DNA of 64,000 nt from CANDYO01 sp049653745 (GTDB lineage Bacteria; Pseudomonadota; Alphaproteobacteria; Rickettsiales; CANDYO01), in contig JBASGW010000031.1 of assembly GCA_049653745.1 (NCBI GenBank), forward strand, positions 1 through 64,000, read 5' to 3'. A program made the translations under genes and the position numbers. This document shows, one piece after another, positions 17,992 through 27,166 of this stretch; within the stretch, counting starts at the first letter, position 1, and each line of letters opens with the position of its first letter. The notes beneath the pieces were generated by a model. It worked only from the letters and a program-made list of their open reading frames with translations. It made no database searches and was not told the origin of the DNA.

Positions 17992-19698
17992 ATGAATAAT
18001 AATGATTTAAAAAACCTATTAATCTCAATTCTTTTATCAACAATGATATTAGGTTCTTGGCAATATTTTTATGAATCCCCTAGAAAGGCAATCATCGAAG
18101 AGCAGCAACAAATTAATGTTCAGAAAAAATTAGATCAAGAACAAAAATTAATAGACAAATCAAACAAAACTTTTGAGCAGAGCACTCAATCAAATCAAGA
18201 AAAAGTGGGCACAATCAACATAAACACCGACAAGTTAACGGGCACTATCTCATTAAGAGGACTGCGCTTTAATGAATTATTTTTAAAAAAATATAAAGAA
18301 AACATCAACAATGATAGTCCTCTTGTTCAATTATTTTCTAGCAAAGAAAATTTGGCTTATTTTTCTGAATTTGGCTGGATAAATAGCTCTGAAGGCAGTA
18401 GTTTTTCTGTACCAGATAAAAATACTATTTGGAAATGCAATCAATCTGAATTAACACCTGGTAAATCTATAGAATGCTATTGGCAAAACGAACATTTAAT
18501 TAAATTTATTTTTGATATATCAATAGATTCAGATTATTTATTTACAATAAAACAAACCGTTATAAATAATAGCTCTAATGCTATTAATTTAGCTACTTAT
18601 GGCAGAATCTATAAAGCTGAAGCAGAAGCTAAACAATTTGCTATTTTGCACGAAGGAATAATAGGCGTTTTTTCAGGAGTTCTAAAAGAAAGCACTTATG
18701 AAGATCTAAGTAAATCCCGCCAAGAAACTTATACCAACACTCCAGGAAGTTGGGCAGGAATAACTCATAAATATTGGCTGTCGGCTTTAATTCCAGATAA
18801 TAAAATTGCTTCTAAAACTAACTTAGTTGCTAGCGATAGCAATGGTCAAGATAACTATAACATAAACTATATATCTAATGATCTCATCATCAATCCTGGC
18901 AAGCAAGAAACCAGCATTAATCATCTTTTTGCTGGAGCAAAAGAAGAAAAATTATTAGCTAAATATGCGCAAGAGAATGATTTTGTTCTTTTTGACAGAG
19001 CCATAGATTTTGGTATTTTCTACTTTATTACTAAGCCATTATTTTTATTAATTAGTTATTTTTATTCTTTACTTGGAAATTTTGGCCTAGCTATTCTAGC
19101 TGTCACTTTAACTTTAAAATTATTAATGTATCCATTAGCGAATAAATCTTTTAAATCCATGGCTAAGATGAAAGAATTGCAACCCAAAATGGAGCAATTA
19201 AAGCAGCGATATGCAGAAGATAAAATAAAATTTAATCAAGAAGTAATGACTCTCTATAAAAAAGAAAATGTAAATCCTGCATCAGGCTGTTTACCATTAC
19301 TTATTCAAATACCTATTTTCTTCTCTTTATATAAAGTTATTTTTATCTCTATAGAAATGCGTCACGCTCCTTTTTACGGATGGATAAAAGACTTATCTGC
19401 ACAAGATCCTACTTCTATATGGAATTTATTTGGTTTGATGCCATGGCATTCATTAGGAACTTTAGACATTGGATTATGGCCTATTATTATGGGAGTAACT
19501 ATGTTTATTCAACAAAGCTTAAACCCTGCTCCAACTGATCCAGTTCAGGCAACAGTAATGAAATTCATGCCTTTAGTTTTAATGGTAATGCTATATTCAT
19601 TGCCTTCAGGCTTAATGATTTATTGGTCATTTTCCAATATCTTATCAATTCTTCAGCAATACATGATTACCAAAGATACCAGAAAAGCTAAAGTTTAA
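17992..19698 (+). CDS. yidC: Membrane protein insertase YidC
   Basis: Inserts and folds inner-membrane proteins, alone or with SecYEG. The 568 residues match Gram-negative YidC: an N-terminal helix, a large periplasmic beta domain (about 60-340) and the conserved helical core with LLGNFGLAILAVTLTLKLLM, the cytoplasmic coiled hairpin KMKELQPKMEQLKQRYAEDK and NPASGCLPLLIQIPIFFSLY. The rpmH-rnpA cluster that often neighbours yidC is not here. Confidence 0.97.
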   Translation: MNNNDLKNLLISILLSTMILGSWQYFYESPRKAIIEEQQQINVQKKLDQEQKLIDKSNKTFEQSTQSNQEKVGTININTDKLTGTISLRGLRFNELFLKKYKENINNDSPLVQLFSSKENLAYFSEFGWINSSEGSSFSVPDKNTIWKCNQSELTPGKSIECYWQNEHLIKFIFDISIDSDYLFTIKQTVINNSSNAINLATYGRIYKAEAEAKQFAILHEGIIGVFSGVLKESTYEDLSKSRQETYTNTPGSWAGITHKYWLSALIPDNKIASKTNLVASDSNGQDNYNINYISNDLIINPGKQETSINHLFAGAKEEKLLAKYAQENDFVLFDRAIDFGIFYFITKPLFLLISYFYSLLGNFGLAILAVTLTLKLLMYPLANKSFKSMAKMKELQPKMEQLKQRYAEDKIKFNQEVMTLYKKENVNPASGCLPLLIQIPIFFSLYKVIFISIEMRHAPFYGWIKDLSAQDPTSIWNLFGLMPWHSLGTLDIGLWPIIMGVTMFIQQSLNPAPTDPVQATVMKFMPLVLMVMLYSLPSGLMIYWSFSNILSILQQYMITKDTRKAKV

Positions 19699-19713
19699 CT
19701 TTAGCTTTTTCTT
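19683..19713 (+). terminator. Rho-independent terminator of yidC
   Basis: AAAAGCTAAAGTT (19683-19695) pairs with 19697-19709 and runs into a T-rich stretch. The innermost pairs would open to form the loop. The hairpin overlaps the yidC stop codon. Confidence 0.75.
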
Positions 19714-19864
19714 TTGTTTGCATAGTTAAACTCTAGACAATAAAACAATAATACGATAAATTTCTTAGAAATTTTTACACTAATTATTTTTCTATTATTG
19801 ATTTAATAAAAATTTAATAGTTAAATATAATAGAAAATTAAGCAAATAAAATAGAGAGAAATTA

Positions 19865-20404
19865 ATGCCCGATTCTGAAGATAAAACTTGTAAACTTGCC
19901 TGCGAAGGGCGAAGAGATTTTGTAGTTTTAACTGCATCAGCAATGGCTGCTGTGGGTGCTGCTGCATGCACTTGGCCACTTATTGACTCTCTAAATCCTT
20001 CTGAAGATGTTTTAGCCCTATCAACCACTGAAGTAGATTTAACTAATATTCAACCTGGACAGACCATTAAAGTTATGTGGCGCGGTAAACCAGTATTTAT
20101 AACCCATCGCACTGAGAAACAAATTCAAGAAGCTGAAGCAGTTCCTGTAGACATCTTAAGAGATCCTGAAACTGATGCGCAGAGAGTGCAAAAAGGACAT
20201 GAACAATGGTTAGTGATGGTGGCAATTTGCACTCACTTAGGATGCATCCCCATAGAAAATAAAGGTGATTTTGATGGATATTTTTGTCCATGCCATGGTT
20301 CAGATTATGACTCTTCTGGAAGAATAAGAAAAGGCCCAGCCCCTAAAAACTTACTTGTTCCTGGTTATAAGTTTATCAGCGATACTAAAATTGTTATCGG
20401 TTAA
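19865..20404 (+). CDS. petA: Ubiquinol-cytochrome c reductase Rieske iron-sulfur subunit
   Basis: Carries the 2Fe-2S cluster that takes electrons from ubiquinol in complex III. The cluster ligands are in CTHLGC and CPCHGS. The N-terminus has a twin-arginine signal-anchor (GRRDFVVLTASAMAAVGAA), as expected for Tat-dependent Rieske proteins; a tatA gene is at 45540. A long 3' neighbour chain makes petA-petB-petC an operon with 11- and 0-base gaps. Confidence 0.97.
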   Translation: MPDSEDKTCKLACEGRRDFVVLTASAMAAVGAAACTWPLIDSLNPSEDVLALSTTEVDLTNIQPGQTIKVMWRGKPVFITHRTEKQIQEAEAVPVDILRDPETDAQRVQKGHEQWLVMVAICTHLGCIPIENKGDFDGYFCPCHGSDYDSSGRIRKGPAPKNLLVPGYKFISDTKIVIG

Positions 20405-20415
20405 GGTTAAAAATT

Positions 20416-21627
20416 ATGAACACTGAAAAAAGAAATAAAATTGTTGAATGGATAGATTATCGTCTACCAATGTTTACATTTATGAAGCATCTTGGAGAAT
20501 ATAGAACTCCTAAGAACTTAAGTTATTTATGGAATCTTGGTTCTATCGCTGGTATTGGCTTAATGATCCAAATTATAACCGGATTATTTTTAGCTATGCA
20601 TTATACTCCTGAAACTACAATGGCTTTTGATAGTGTTGAACATATAGTTAGAGACGTTAATTATGGCTGGTTGATCCGTAATATCCACGCTGTTGGAGCT
20701 TCAATGTTTTTCTTAGCCATTTACATTCATATGATGCGTGGGGTGTATTATGGTTCATATAAAACTCCGCGAGAATTATTATGGTTTTTAGGTGTTTTGA
20801 TTTTTCTAACCACTATGGCCACCGCTTTCATGGGATATGTTTTACCTTGGGGACAAATGAGTTTCTGGGGAGCAACGGTTATTACTAATCTTTTTTCTGC
20901 AATTCCTGAGGTTGGAGAATCGGTCACTCAATGGCTATGGGGAGGATTTTCTGTAGGAAATCCCACTTTAAATCGTTTTTTTGCCCTACATTTTTTACTT
21001 CCCTTCCTAATTGTAGGTTTGGTTGCTCTGCACTTAGTTGCATTACATCAGCATGGATCTAACAATCCTACAGGAGTAGATGTTAAAACTGATAAAGACA
21101 CCATTCCCTTCCACCCATATTACACAATAAAAGATTTTCTAGGATTTGGTGTTTATTTTATATTATTTGCTTATTTTGTATTCTTTGAACCAGATTATTT
21201 AAATCATCCAGATAACTTTATTCCTGCTAATCCTATGGTTACGCCACCACATATTGTACCTGAATGGTATTTCTTACCTTTCTATGCAATTTTACGTTCC
21301 ATACCTAATAAATTAGCTGGTGTAATTGCCATGATTTCTTCAATATTAATATTATTGGCTTTGCCTTGGCTTGATAAATCAAAAATTAGAAGCCTTGCTT
21401 ACCGCCCATTATCAAAATTTTTCTTCTGGACTTTTATTTTTGACTCTTTGCTTTTAGGATATATTGGAGGAAAGCCACCAGAAGGTATTTTTATTATATT
21501 AGGGCAGCTTGCTACCTTTTATTATTTTACTTACTTTTTATTCATTACACCTCTTGTCAGCAAACTCGAAGCAACTCTTCCTTTGCCAGAGTCTATTGAC
21601 ATATCAACAAAAAAGGAATTGAAGTAA
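20416..21627 (+). CDS. petB: Cytochrome b of the bc1 complex
   Basis: Membrane core of complex III that binds two hemes and both quinone sites. The 403 residues are the full length seen in alphaproteobacteria and mitochondria. Heme-ligand helices are visible (NIHAVGASMFFLAIYIHMMR and FFALHFLLPFLIVGLVALH), as is the Qo-site motif PEWYFLPFYAILRS. It sits between petA and petC in the usual fbc order. Confidence 0.98.
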   Translation: MNTEKRNKIVEWIDYRLPMFTFMKHLGEYRTPKNLSYLWNLGSIAGIGLMIQIITGLFLAMHYTPETTMAFDSVEHIVRDVNYGWLIRNIHAVGASMFFLAIYIHMMRGVYYGSYKTPRELLWFLGVLIFLTTMATAFMGYVLPWGQMSFWGATVITNLFSAIPEVGESVTQWLWGGFSVGNPTLNRFFALHFLLPFLIVGLVALHLVALHQHGSNNPTGVDVKTDKDTIPFHPYYTIKDFLGFGVYFILFAYFVFFEPDYLNHPDNFIPANPMVTPPHIVPEWYFLPFYAILRSIPNKLAGVIAMISSILILLALPWLDKSKIRSLAYRPLSKFFFWTFIFDSLLLGYIGGKPPEGIFIILGQLATFYYFTYFLFITPLVSKLEATLPLPESIDISTKKELK

Positions 21628-22389
21628 ATGATGAAACGTACTTTAATATTACTAAGTTTGATTATTGCAGCTAGTGGAGTAGTTATTGCTAATACTGATG
21701 CGCTTCATCCTAAAACTATGAAATGGCAGTTTGAAGGAATGTTTGGCACATTGGATAAGAGCTCTATTCAAAGAGGATTTCAAGTATATAAAGAAGTTTG
21801 TTCAGTTTGTCATTCTCTAGATTTAGTTGCTTTACGTAACTTAACTGAAATTGGCTTTACACAGGCTCAGGCGAAAGAAATTGCTAAAGGCTATACTGTG
21901 AAAGATGGTCCAAATGATGAAGGCGAAATGTTCGATCGTCCTGGAACTTTATCCGATCACTTTCCTAGCCCTTATCCAAATGAAAAAGCAGCAAGAGCTT
22001 CTAATAATGGCGCTTACCCTCCAGATTTATCTTTAATGATTAGAGCGCGAGAAAATGGAGCAAATTATGTATATTCAATTTTAACTGGATTTGGTCAAAC
22101 TCCTCCCGCAGGAATGGTTATTCCAGAAACAATGCATTATAATCCTTATTTTCCAGGAATGCAGATTGCTATGGCTGCGCCTCTTAGCGATGAAATTGTT
22201 ACATATAATGATGGCACTAAAGCAACTATAGATCAAATGGCTGTAGATGTAGTTAATTTCCTTCAATGGTCTGCCGATCCAAAGATGGAGAAGAGAAAAA
22301 AAATGGGTATAAAAGTATTGCTCTTTTTAACTATTTTCACTGGTTTATTTTTTGTTGCTAAAAAACGCGTATGGAGTGAAGTTAAATAA
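21628..22389 (+). CDS. petC: Cytochrome c1 of the bc1 complex
   Basis: Periplasmic heme c subunit that passes electrons from the Rieske centre to cytochrome c. It has a signal peptide (to about VVIANT), the heme-binding CSVCH, a probable axial Met in YFPGMQIAMAAPL and a C-terminal membrane anchor (LLFLTIFTGLFFVAKK). It starts directly after petB. A mismatched hairpin at its 3' end has no T tract. Confidence 0.96.
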   Translation: MMKRTLILLSLIIAASGVVIANTDALHPKTMKWQFEGMFGTLDKSSIQRGFQVYKEVCSVCHSLDLVALRNLTEIGFTQAQAKEIAKGYTVKDGPNDEGEMFDRPGTLSDHFPSPYPNEKAARASNNGAYPPDLSLMIRARENGANYVYSILTGFGQTPPAGMVIPETMHYNPYFPGMQIAMAAPLSDEIVTYNDGTKATIDQMAVDVVNFLQWSADPKMEKRKKMGIKVLLFLTIFTGLFFVAKKRVWSEVK

Positions 22390-22426
22390 AATTAACCTCA
22401 CACACCATATTAATTTTATAAATTTC

Positions 22427-22455
22427 TTGTTCTTTTAGATACATAATTTTATAAT
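22427..22455 (+). promoter_or_regulatory. Candidate promoter for the rlmE gene run
   Basis: TTGTTC (22427-22432), a 17-base spacer and a perfect TATAAT (22450-22455) lie about 95 bases before rlmE, in the 161-base gap after petC. Confidence 0.4.
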
Positions 22456-22550
22456 CAACTTCTATAAACTCAGATAGCGCGCCTTATTACATTGCATAAT
22501 GTCTGGATTAAAGGCATCTCAAATATCTAGTTTAAGGTAATTATAAAAAT

Positions 22551-23261
22551 ATGACTCAAAGCACCACAAAAATTAATCGCAATTTAACAGTACATGTTAA
22601 AACAGCTAAAGGCCGGAAAGTATCCTCAACTCGTTGGCTACAAAGACAACTAAATGATCCTTATGTTCAATTAGCAAAGCTAGAGGGCTATCGCTCTAGA
22701 GCAGCGTATAAAATATTAGAAATTCATGATAAATATAAAATCTTTAGCAAGGGACAAGTTGTTGTAGATTTGGGTGCTGCTCCTGGGGGCTGGAGTCAAG
22801 TTGCTGCTGCAAAAATCAATGCAGATAAACCTTGGGGCGGAAAAGTTTTGGCTATAGATTTGTTAAGTATGAATCCTATTTTAGGAGTAACAGCTCTACA
22901 ACAGAATTTTTTAGACTTAAATAATGAAGAATTATTGTCTTGGTTAAATGGAAAAAAAATTGATGTAGTGTTAAGCGATATGGCAGCTTCAGCATCGGGG
23001 CACACGTTAACAGATCACTTAAAAATTATGCAACTCTGTGAAGATGCTTTCTATTTTGCTCAAACCCATTTAAAAGAAGGCGGGTCTTTTATAGCTAAAA
23101 TATTGCGAGGAGGCACAGAAAACGAGTTACTTAATATACTTAAACAGCATTTTCGTATAGTTAAACATTTTAAACCCAAGTCAAGCCGTAGTGATTCAGC
23201 AGAAATGTATGTAGTCTGTTCAGGATTTCGTATTAAAGAAACTCAAAACCAAAATGAATAA
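22551..23261 (+). CDS. rlmE: 23S rRNA 2'-O-methyltransferase RlmE (FtsJ)
   Basis: SAM-dependent enzyme that methylates U2552 in the ribosomal A-loop. Present are YRSRAAYKILEI with the first catalytic Lys, the SAM loop VVVDLGAAPGGWSQVA, the catalytic Asp in VLSDMAASASGH and the second Lys in GGSFIAKILRGG. Its 236 residues include a basic N-terminal extension typical of alphaproteobacteria. It overlaps the next gene by 8 bases. Confidence 0.96.
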   Translation: MTQSTTKINRNLTVHVKTAKGRKVSSTRWLQRQLNDPYVQLAKLEGYRSRAAYKILEIHDKYKIFSKGQVVVDLGAAPGGWSQVAAAKINADKPWGGKVLAIDLLSMNPILGVTALQQNFLDLNNEELLSWLNGKKIDVVLSDMAASASGHTLTDHLKIMQLCEDAFYFAQTHLKEGGSFIAKILRGGTENELLNILKQHFRIVKHFKPKSSRSDSAEMYVVCSGFRIKETQNQNE

Positions 23262-24234
23262 AATAAAAGCTGCTTGGATAATAATCGACGATATCCCTGG
23301 CAATGCCAACCAAGCTATTGCAGTTGCCAAAGCAATGAATGTTAATTATCAAGTTAAAACTATCAAATATAATTTCTTTAGCTTTTTACCCAACTGGCTC
23401 AAATTTAATACATTACTAGGTATTGATTGGAGTTTAAGCAGTAATTTAGATCAACCATACCCAGATTTAATAATTTCAAGCGGTAGAAAAACAGCTCTAG
23501 TAAGCGCTTATATCAAGAAAAGAGATCCTAAGATTTTTAATGTGCACCTAATGAATCCTGATATGTGCTTTTCTTCTTTTGATATGATTTGTTTACCCTA
23601 TCATGATAAATCATCAAGCTATGATAAATATAATAATATCCATTATAGCATTGGAGCTCCTTGCTACTTAGATCAAAATAAACTTAAAGAAAGTGCAGAA
23701 ATTTTTCAAAAACAGATTGGTAATTTTAAAAGACCTTTTGTTTGTTTAATGATTGGCGGCAAAACCAAATTTGGTAATTATTCTTTGGATGAATTAAAAA
23801 ACTTAGTTTTAAAGGCGCAAGATTTAGTTACAAAAAATGATGGTAGTTTACTAATTAGCACTAGCAGAAGAACCGATCCTTCTTTTAATAAAAAATTAAT
23901 TGAAGATTTAAAGGTTCCTTATTTCTTCTTTGATTGGCATAAAGACAATATAGAAAATAATCCATATTTAGCTTACTTAAGTTTAAGTGATTATTTTATA
24001 ATTACTGGCGATTCAGTTTCCACTTGCTCTGAAGCATTAACCACTGGGAAACCAACATATATTTATTATAAAAATGAAATATTATCAAAAAAACACAGAA
24101 ATTTTTTAGCTAATTTATTACAGCTAGGTTATATTAGATATCTAGATAAAGGCACTCTCACTCTTGAAACCTGGAATTATAACGCTCTTGAAGAAGCTGA
24201 AAAAATATGTTCCATAATAAATGAGAAAATATAA
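23254..24234 (+). CDS. ELM1/DUF1022-family protein (GT-B-like)
   Basis: Member of the mitochondrial fission protein ELM1 family, which is common in alphaproteobacteria, where its role is unknown. Family landmarks are WIIIDDIPGNANQAIAVAKA at the start, LIISSGRKTALVSAYIKK in the middle and GDSVSTCSEALTTGKPTYIY near the end. The last motif resembles the nucleotide-sugar region of GT-B transferases such as MurG. It is embedded in a tight run of genes (8-base overlap upstream, 2-base gap downstream). Confidence 0.85.
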   Translation: MNKIKAAWIIIDDIPGNANQAIAVAKAMNVNYQVKTIKYNFFSFLPNWLKFNTLLGIDWSLSSNLDQPYPDLIISSGRKTALVSAYIKKRDPKIFNVHLMNPDMCFSSFDMICLPYHDKSSSYDKYNNIHYSIGAPCYLDQNKLKESAEIFQKQIGNFKRPFVCLMIGGKTKFGNYSLDELKNLVLKAQDLVTKNDGSLLISTSRRTDPSFNKKLIEDLKVPYFFFDWHKDNIENNPYLAYLSLSDYFIITGDSVSTCSEALTTGKPTYIYYKNEILSKKHRNFLANLLQLGYIRYLDKGTLTLETWNYNALEEAEKICSIINEKI

Positions 24235-24236
24235 AG

Positions 24237-24992
24237 ATGTTAATACTGCTATCGCCAGCTAAAACTCTTAATTTTAATTGTAATGTTCCAAAGGAAATAT
24301 CTACATCCATACCAGATTTTACTTATGAAGCATGGCAATTAGCTGAAATACTAAAAACTTATTCTGCAGAATCTTTAGGGAAATTAATGCATATTAGCCC
24401 TAAATTAAGCCAACTAAATTATGAACGTTTTCAAAATTTTTCTAGAAACTATACCGATATTAATTCAAAGCCTGCTATTTATACCTATAATGGCGATGTA
24501 TATGAAGGCATCAATCTTGAAACTTACACAAATGAACAGCTTCTATTTATCAATAAAAATTTAAGAATCCTTTCAGGAATGTATGGAATATTAAAACCCT
24601 TTGATTTAATTCAGGCTTATCGCTTAGAGATGTCAACCTCTCTTGGTAATGATAAAGGAAAAAACTTATATCAATTTTGGGGCGATAAAATAACTCAGGC
24701 ACTTAATGCCGAGGCCAATGAATATATAATAAATCTTGCTTCCCAAGAATACTCAGCCGCCATAAACTTGAAGAAACTTAAAAAACCACTAATTAATATA
24801 ATATTTAAAGAAAAAGTACAAAATGAATATAAAATTATTGGTATTCATGCTAAAAAAGCTAGAGGATTAATGGCTAATTTTATTAGCACTGCTTTATTAG
24901 ATAACCCTGAACACTTGAAGCATTTTGATGTACAGCAATATAGATTTAGCTCTGATTTTTCCTCTTCTTCTGAATATGTGTTTGTGAGATAA
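24237..24992 (+). CDS. yaaA: Peroxide stress protein YaaA
   Basis: DUF328/UPF0246 protein, known in E. coli to lower intracellular free iron and limit DNA damage during peroxide stress. The family start MLILLSPAKTLNF, the internal YNGDVYEGI and LRILSGMYGILKPFDLIQAY, and the C-terminal HAKKARGLMANFI are all present. The length of 251 residues is typical. Confidence 0.95.
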   Translation: MLILLSPAKTLNFNCNVPKEISTSIPDFTYEAWQLAEILKTYSAESLGKLMHISPKLSQLNYERFQNFSRNYTDINSKPAIYTYNGDVYEGINLETYTNEQLLFINKNLRILSGMYGILKPFDLIQAYRLEMSTSLGNDKGKNLYQFWGDKITQALNAEANEYIINLASQEYSAAINLKKLKKPLINIIFKEKVQNEYKIIGIHAKKARGLMANFISTALLDNPEHLKHFDVQQYRFSSDFSSSSEYVFVR

Positions 24993-24993
24993 A

Positions 24994-25830
24994 ATGAAAA
25001 ATAACTTTAGCAAATCATTTTTTATTCTAGCAGCAATATTATTTGCTAATATCTCTTGTTTTGCCTTAGATAACTGGAGTAATAAATCTGAAATATATGT
25101 AATAAAAAAAGAAGATAGCTGGAGCTCTATTGAAAAGAAATTTTCTATCTCCCAAAAAATTTTAAAAAACTACAATAATTTAAAGAAAACTTATGCCTTA
25201 AAAAATGGAGACAAAATAACTATTCCAGCTAAAATATATTATTCAGTTAAAAATGGTGAAAGCGCTCTGAGTATCGCTAAAAAATATGGAATGTCTTATT
25301 CTGATCTAATTACTATAAATAATATTAGTGATCCAGAATCTTTAAAAACTGCCTCTAAACTTAAAATTATCGTTACAAAACCTAAAGTCGATAAAATCAC
25401 TAATTATAATACTGCACCTATAGTGAATAAGAAATTAAAACTTAATTGGCCAGTTGAAGGAAAAGTTGTTAGTAAATTTGGATTACAAGCCAATGGAACA
25501 CAAAATAATGATATTCATATTTTAGTTAAAAATGAACATAATATTAAAGCTGCAGCATCAGGAACTATTGTATATGCAGGCAATGAAATAGCTGATTATG
25601 GCAACTTAGTTATTATTCAACATCCAGATGAATATTTTTCAAGTTATGGTAATTTAACCAGCTTTAATGTGAATAAAGGCGATATAATCAAATCTGGTCA
25701 AATTATAGGCACTATTAATTTCCTAGAAACACCTCAGCCCTTGGAACTTTATTTTGGGTTAAGAATAAAAACTAAAGCTGTTGACCCATTAAAATATTTA
25801 AAAAATCAAAAAACTAAACAGAGAAAATAA
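24994..25830 (+). CDS. NlpD/EnvC-like LysM-M23 protein, probably catalytically inactive
   Basis: Probable cell-wall amidase activator. A signal peptide (to about ISCFA) is followed by two LysM peptidoglycan-binding repeats (about 34-80 and 86-130) and a LytM/M23 domain (about 150-272). The zinc-binding HxxxD and HxH motifs of active M23 peptidases are not conserved: the sequence has NNDIHI and YFSSYGNL instead. That degeneracy is the hallmark of NlpD/EnvC factors, which activate amidases. There is no lipobox, so it should be periplasmic. It lies 1 base after yaaA and 2 bases before pmbA. Confidence 0.82.
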   Translation: MKNNFSKSFFILAAILFANISCFALDNWSNKSEIYVIKKEDSWSSIEKKFSISQKILKNYNNLKKTYALKNGDKITIPAKIYYSVKNGESALSIAKKYGMSYSDLITINNISDPESLKTASKLKIIVTKPKVDKITNYNTAPIVNKKLKLNWPVEGKVVSKFGLQANGTQNNDIHILVKNEHNIKAAASGTIVYAGNEIADYGNLVIIQHPDEYFSSYGNLTSFNVNKGDIIKSGQIIGTINFLETPQPLELYFGLRIKTKAVDPLKYLKNQKTKQRK

Positions 25831-25832
25831 TA

Positions 25833-27164
25833 ATGAATAAGCTAAATATACTTGGTAATTTAATAGAAAGCGCCTTAAAACAAGGAGCAACTGCTGCGGA
25901 TGCAATTATCATTGATTCAACCAGTTTAAGTACAGAAATTCGACTGCAAAAACTTATCAGCATGGAACGTTCATCTGATACTGCAGTTGCTCTTAGAGTA
26001 ATGATTAATCAACAACAAGCTATTGTTTCTACTTCAGATTTTGCTAAATCATCTTTAGATAATGTAATCGAAAAAGCTATAGCAATGGCTAAGGTTACTC
26101 CGGCAAATCCTCATTTATTTCTAGCTAATAAAGAACAAATTACTAAAAATATTCCTAAACTTGAACTTTTTGATGATCATGAACCTTCAGCTAACGTCTT
26201 AATTGAAAAAGCCACACAAACTGAAAGCTATGCATTGGATAATAAACAAATAACCAACTCTGAGGGAGCAAGTGCCCAATATCAAGCTAATAATATATAT
26301 TTTGCAACCAGCGAGGGTTTTCAGCATTCTTATCAAACTTCTAGTAGCGCTTTATCTCTTGAAGTTTTAGCTGGCAAAGATGAATCCATGCAAACTGGTG
26401 GATCTTATACTATTGCAAGATTTGCCAAAGACTTAAAATCTCCAGAAGAAATTGGTAGAGAGGCAGCAAAACAAGCCGTAGATAAACTAAATCCACGAAA
26501 AATAGTAACTTCACAAATGCCTGTTATTTTTGATAGAAAAGCTGCCAAAGCTTTGCTTGGAGCTTTTGCCGGAGCTATTAATGGCTTATCAATTAGCCGA
26601 GGCACAAGCTTCTTAATTGACCATTTAGGACAGGAAATTTTTAATCCATTAATAAATATTATTGATGATCCATTTATTAATAAGGGCTTAGCTTCCAGGC
26701 CATTCGATGCAGAAGCAATATCAGGTGGAAAACTCAATATTGTAGAAAAAGGAATTTTAAATAACTATTTATTGGATTTACAAACAGCATATAAACTTAA
26801 AATGCAAACAACTGGTCATGCTTCTCGTGGCCTATCAACTGCACCAAATCCTAGCCCCAGCAATATGTATATTCAATCTGGATCCATTTCTTTAGATGAA
26901 ATGATCAAGAGTCTTAAAAAAGGAATTTTAATTACTGAAATTTTTGGTCATGGAGCTAATATTATTACTGGGGATTATAGTCAAGGTATAGTGGGTTTTT
27001 ATATTGAAAATGGAGAAATTCTTTACCCAATCAGTGAAATGACTGCTGCTGGGAATTTAAAATCTATGTTTAAGCAAATGATTCCTGCTAATGACTTAAA
27101 ACTTGAAACTAGCATTAATAGCCCTTCTCTCATGATTGAAACAATGACTTTAGGAGGATTATAA
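25833..27164 (+). CDS. pmbA: Metalloprotease PmbA/TldE
   Basis: Non-metal-binding partner of the TldD-TldE protease, which trims peptides such as microcin precursors and unfolded segments. The 443 residues show the PmbA pattern: IRLQKLISMERSSDTAVALR near the start, MPVIFDRKAAKALLGAFAGA, and the C-terminal GHGANIITGDYSQGIVGFYI. The TldD metal motif HExxxH is absent, which supports TldE. tldD is not in the window. Confidence 0.93.
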   Translation: MNKLNILGNLIESALKQGATAADAIIIDSTSLSTEIRLQKLISMERSSDTAVALRVMINQQQAIVSTSDFAKSSLDNVIEKAIAMAKVTPANPHLFLANKEQITKNIPKLELFDDHEPSANVLIEKATQTESYALDNKQITNSEGASAQYQANNIYFATSEGFQHSYQTSSSALSLEVLAGKDESMQTGGSYTIARFAKDLKSPEEIGREAAKQAVDKLNPRKIVTSQMPVIFDRKAAKALLGAFAGAINGLSISRGTSFLIDHLGQEIFNPLINIIDDPFINKGLASRPFDAEAISGGKLNIVEKGILNNYLLDLQTAYKLKMQTTGHASRGLSTAPNPSPSNMYIQSGSISLDEMIKSLKKGILITEIFGHGANIITGDYSQGIVGFYIENGEILYPISEMTAAGNLKSMFKQMIPANDLKLETSINSPSLMIETMTLGGL

Positions 27165-27166
27165 TT

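Noticed and set aside
22376..22401. Hairpin at the end of petC
   Set aside because: A 10-base stem with one mismatch, but no T tract follows, so it was not called a terminator.
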